The notes below the pieces were generated by a model, which was not told the origin of the DNA, did not search any database, and was given only the letters and a program-made list of their open reading frames with translations. 8,830 nucleotides of DNA from an uncultured Saprospiraceae bacterium (GTDB lineage Bacteria > Bacteroidota > Bacteroidia > Chitinophagales > Saprospiraceae). Position 1 is the first letter of the stretch; the number at the start of each line of letters is the position of its first letter. The stretch covers positions 1 to 8,830 of the forward strand of contig CALHBW010000541.1 of the NCBI GenBank assembly GCA_937930625.1, in the 5' to 3' direction. This document shows, piece by piece, positions 6,619 to 8,830 of this stretch. Both the position numbers and the translations under genes were made by a program.

Positions 6619-6742
6619 CAATATGTTCGCCAAATTGATAATTGAGAGTTGATAATTAATTTATTTTTTATTTCATAAAAAACTTAAAATAAAATTAGTT
6701 ATCAATTGTACATTCTCAATTCTCAATTTGGCGAAGACATTG
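6619..6742. repeat. Long imperfect inverted repeat in the convergent intergenic region (element B)
   Basis: The core TTCGCCAAATTGA (6626-6638) pairs perfectly with TCAATTTGGCGAA (6723-6735). The pairing extends outward through CAAT/ATTG (6619-6622 and 6739-6742) with mismatches between, and inward through gapped runs of AATTGAGA and TTGATAA units matched by TTATCAA and TCTCAATT. The centre is AT-rich. It starts 16 bases after the stop of the last operon gene and could act as a transcription barrier for the plus strand, though it lacks a T-run. Its architecture parallels element A at 736-920 although the arm sequences differ. Confidence 0.6.
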
Positions 6743-7051
6743 TAAAATAATGTTAATTAAAAATGATTGGTTTTCACAATTAAAAAGAGATAAAATATTA
6801 TTTCATGTAAAAACGTATTTATTTTTACTCACAAAACAAGCCACCTTTTGCAAGGTTGAGCATCAATAACACGTTGACTAACAAATAATTAATCAATCAA
6901 CTAATCACGTCAACATACTACTATACATGGGTTAAAAAATCAAAAATCAACCGTCTTGCTGAAATTAATTAGAGCGTATTTCAAGCACCAAGTTCCAATT
7001 TAAAGAAAAGAAATCAATTTGCCCGCCCGCTTTTTAAAAACCAACTCCAAC
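6743..7051. other. AT-rich convergent intergenic region, nothing identified
   Basis: No open frame of coding character appears on either strand. Only weak dyads are visible: ACCTT-TTGC-AAGGT near 6843-6856, and GTTGAC (6873-6878) with GTCAAC (6909-6914). Neither is followed by a T-run strong enough to call a terminator for the plus-strand operon. Confidence 0.5.
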
Positions 7052-7097
7052 AAAAAAAACCAACCACCACTCTGTAAAAACAGAATGGCAGTCGGTT
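7052..7097 (-). terminator. Rho-independent terminator of the beta-helix/type IX-secreted protein gene
   Basis: On the minus strand an 18-bp stem forms between 7097-7080 (AACCGACTGCCATTCTGT) and 7075-7058, with a TTTT loop. It is followed by a T-run given by eight consecutive A bases on the plus strand (7052-7059), two of which lie in the stem base. In minus-strand RNA all 18 positions pair, four as G-U wobbles; in plus-strand RNA those four become A-C mismatches. The asymmetry shows which strand uses it. The stem begins 46 bases beyond the gene's stop codon. Confidence 0.8.
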
Positions 7098-7142
7098 CAA
7101 ACTATGCTCTTTTCGTTGCTTTATGGTATTATTCTATCAAGC

Positions 7143-8830
7143 CTATCTCGCAATGACAAACTTTTTAACCGCCTGCCATTCGTCGGATTGTAAAGTGCAG
7201 AAATACACACCTGCCGGAAATTGAGACACTTCTAATGAAGTTGGCAAACCTGCCGTGATTTCGACATCAGCGATACGTTTGACCAATTTGCCGAAGGCAT
7301 CATAAATCAGTATATCTGCTTGTGTATTTTCGGATAATTCGTAAGTCAATTGTATGCTATGATTTGCAGGATTGGGAGATAATTGAATGTTCTGCGAAAG
7401 GTCGCTAACAATTTTATTATTGCTCGAAGGCAGCTTTTCGAGTAATCGCGGAACGCCTATATCCTGCCAACCTGAGTCCAGTAACTTTGCTTGCAAGTTA
7501 TTATTGCTTGCGGAAAGTCCACTGGCGTTTAAGGTCAAAGTAGATTGACCTTGACCTGCCGAAACATTCTCATATGCCTGACCGATATAACTCCAATTTG
7601 CATCATAAATTTGCAACAGTAGAATACCGCTTTGGTCAATCGAATAATCTAAAGTTATTTGGTTGTTGCCGTTGGAAATACTGGTTGGTGTTGGATTCCA
7701 TGAGAGCGAGTTGCCGCCTGTTGGTGCGCCACCAAAGGCTACTTCTTGGCTTAATTGTGTACCGTCTATAGCATTCCAACTTGAGTTCCGTAACTCTGCC
7801 TGAAGGCGATAATTGCCGGCAGAAAGACCTGTGACGTTTAAGTTCAAATTGGATTGACCTGTACCCGCCGAGACATTTTCATAAGTCTGACCTAGATAAT
7901 TCCAACCTGAATACAACTGTACTACCACTATGCCTGCTTGGTCAATCGAATAATCCAAAGATATTTGATTATCGCCGTTAGAAATACTGGTTGGGGTCGG
8001 GTTCCATGAGAGTGAATTACCGCTTGTTGGTGGTGTGCCACTAAAGGGAACCCATTCGCGTATTCGCGTATCGTCTATAGTATTCCAACTTGCATTACGT
8101 AACTCTGCCTGGAAGAGATAATCGCCTTCAGAAAGACCGTCGGCGTTTAAGGTTAAAGTAGATTGACCTTGACCTGCCGATACATTTTCAAAGACCTGAC
8201 CGATATAATTCCAATTTGCATCATACAACTGCACTAACACAACTCCGGCTTGGGCAATCGAATAATCTAAAGTCAGCGTATTATCTCCATTGGCAATACT
8301 TGTCGGAGTCGGGTTCCATGAGAGCGAATTGGAATTGGTACTTCCACCGGGATACCAGCTTTGAGCATTATTGGGATTACTGCCTGGAGCTGCATTACTT
8401 AATAAATTCCCCAAAGCGTCTCCATCCTCTGAGCTTGTTGAATTACTCCCGACAACATTTTTCGTAAAATCTTGATTCCAGTCATTAAATCGAATTCCAT
8501 TTGCTGCTGCTGCATCGTTGCCATTTGTAACGTCAGTCACCGTATTTCCTACGATGTTATTTCCGGTTCCGGCACTGTATATCCCGGCAATTCTTTGACC
8601 TGATTTACCTGTACGTACTTTATCAATAGTGTTATTCTCTACCCAGTTTTCTCTACGCTCGCCTACTCTATAATTATTGCCAAGACCAACGGTGTGGTCC
8701 AAAGAAATAGCTCCCTCATTGGTTTGATTGCTATTCTCATGATTTAAAGTAATATCATGGATGTAGTTGTTTCTGACAGTACAGTGAAATGCTTCAGCCT
8801 TAATGTTGATGGCTTCACCCCTTCCGGTAT
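7143..8830 (-). CDS. Secreted parallel beta-helix protein with three beta-sandwich repeats and type IX sorting domain (5' end outside window)
   Basis: The 3' part of a large cell-surface or secreted protein. The frame stays open to the right edge: upstream of the TTG at 8700-8702 it reads EAINIKAEAFHCTVRNNYIH and similar beta-helix sequence, so that TTG is internal and the true start lies beyond 8830. Counting from that TTG, residues up to ~90 continue a right-handed parallel beta-helix with rungs such as ENWVENNTIDKV, GTGNNIVGNTVTDV and GIRFNDWNQDFTKNVVGSN, as in pectate-lyase-like or carbohydrate-active proteins. Three tandem ~103-aa beta-sandwich repeats start at residues 125, 229 and 331, each opening NSLSWNPTPTSI. 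The C-terminal ~80 residues are a type A Por sorting domain: LSPNPANHSIQLTYEL, ILIYDAFGKLVKRI, FPAGVYFCTLQSDEW and terminal KKFVIAR, which directs export through the type IX system. It is convergent with the sheath operon and probably unrelated in function. Substrate cannot be told from the visible part. Confidence 0.92.
   Translation of the reverse strand, partial: TGRGEAINIKAEAFHCTVRNNYIHDITLNHENSNQTNEGAISLDHTVGLGNNYRVGERRENWVENNTIDKVRTGKSGQRIAGIYSAGTGNNIVGNTVTDVTNGNDAAAANGIRFNDWNQDFTKNVVGSNSTSSEDGDALGNLLSNAAPGSNPNNAQSWYPGGSTNSNSLSWNPTPTSIANGDNTLTLDYSIAQAGVVLVQLYDANWNYIGQVFENVSAGQGQSTLTLNADGLSEGDYLFQAELRNASWNTIDDTRIREWVPFSGTPPTSGNSLSWNPTPTSISNGDNQISLDYSIDQAGIVVVQLYSGWNYLGQTYENVSAGTGQSNLNLNVTGLSAGNYRLQAELRNSSWNAIDGTQLSQEVAFGGAPTGGNSLSWNPTPTSISNGNNQITLDYSIDQSGILLLQIYDANWSYIGQAYENVSAGQGQSTLTLNASGLSASNNNLQAKLLDSGWQDIGVPRLLEKLPSSNNKIVSDLSQNIQLSPNPANHSIQLTYELSENTQADILIYDAFGKLVKRIADVEITAGLPTSLEVSQFPAGVYFCTLQSDEWQAVKKFVIAR
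7419..8330 (-). repeat. Three tandem ~310-bp coding repeats (beta-sandwich domains)
   Basis: Units are approximately 8330-8019, 8018-7713 and 7712-7419. Each encodes NSLSWNPTPTSI, then an (I/L)xLDYSI(D/A)Q strand, WxYIGQ/WNYLGQ, ENVSAGxGQSxLxLN, GLS, and QAELRNxSWNxID. DNA similarity is also high around the unit starts, for example ATACTGGTTGG near 7678 and 7983, and GTAGATTGACCTTGACCTGC near 7541 and 8158. This indicates duplication of one domain, with the last unit the most diverged at its end (LQAKLLDSGWQDIGV). Confidence 0.88.

Noticed and set aside
7419..8330. CRISPR-like array
   Set aside because: The repeats are ~310 bp, coding and contiguous without unique spacers; they are protein-domain duplications. 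No CRISPR array is seen elsewhere.
8700..8702. TTG as start codon of the beta-helix protein
   Set aside because: The frame stays open upstream to the window edge with clear beta-helix sequence (RNNYIHDI, EAINIKAEAF), so this codon is an internal Leu.

Overview
The window looks like a Bacteroidota chromosome. It is AT-rich, its genes lack Shine-Dalgarno sequences and have A/T-rich leaders, and it encodes a LytTR response regulator. The right-hand gene ends in a type IX secretion (Por) C-terminal sorting domain, which is specific to that phylum. I cannot name the genus.

Layout: (1) 52-369, minus strand: a broken DUF1016/YhcG-type gene that keeps only its N-terminal domain. (2) 370-1283: a long gene-poor stretch with a predicted branched RNA fold (609-665), a long imperfect palindrome (736-920) and at most one tiny ORF. 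(3) 1284-6602, plus strand: a LytTR regulator followed by four closely spaced genes: a DUF4255 (Pvc16/Afp16-like) cap protein, a 433-aa protein of unknown family, a contractile tail sheath protein, and a 334-aa cysteine-rich, coiled-coil-like protein. (4) 6603-7142: a convergent intergenic region with a second long palindrome and a clear intrinsic terminator for the minus-strand gene. (5) 7143 to the right edge, minus strand: the 3' part of a secreted parallel beta-helix protein with three tandem ~103-aa beta-sandwich repeats and a type IX sorting domain. Its true start lies outside the window.

The point of interest is the middle block. Sheath plus DUF4255 cap is the signature of an extracellular contractile injection system (eCIS; PVC, Afp, MAC, AlgoCIS). 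Yet the run ends after four genes, with no inner tube, spike, PAAR, gp25, baseplate, tape measure or AAA+ ATPase, and a convergent gene follows. It is either a detached sheath/cap module serving a system encoded elsewhere, a decaying remnant (though all four ORFs are intact), or a specialised sheath-based assembly. The two unrecognised proteins would be its novel parts. The LytTR gene directly upstream is the obvious candidate regulator. A strong 18-bp intercistronic stem-loop between the cap gene and the next gene could help set unequal expression.
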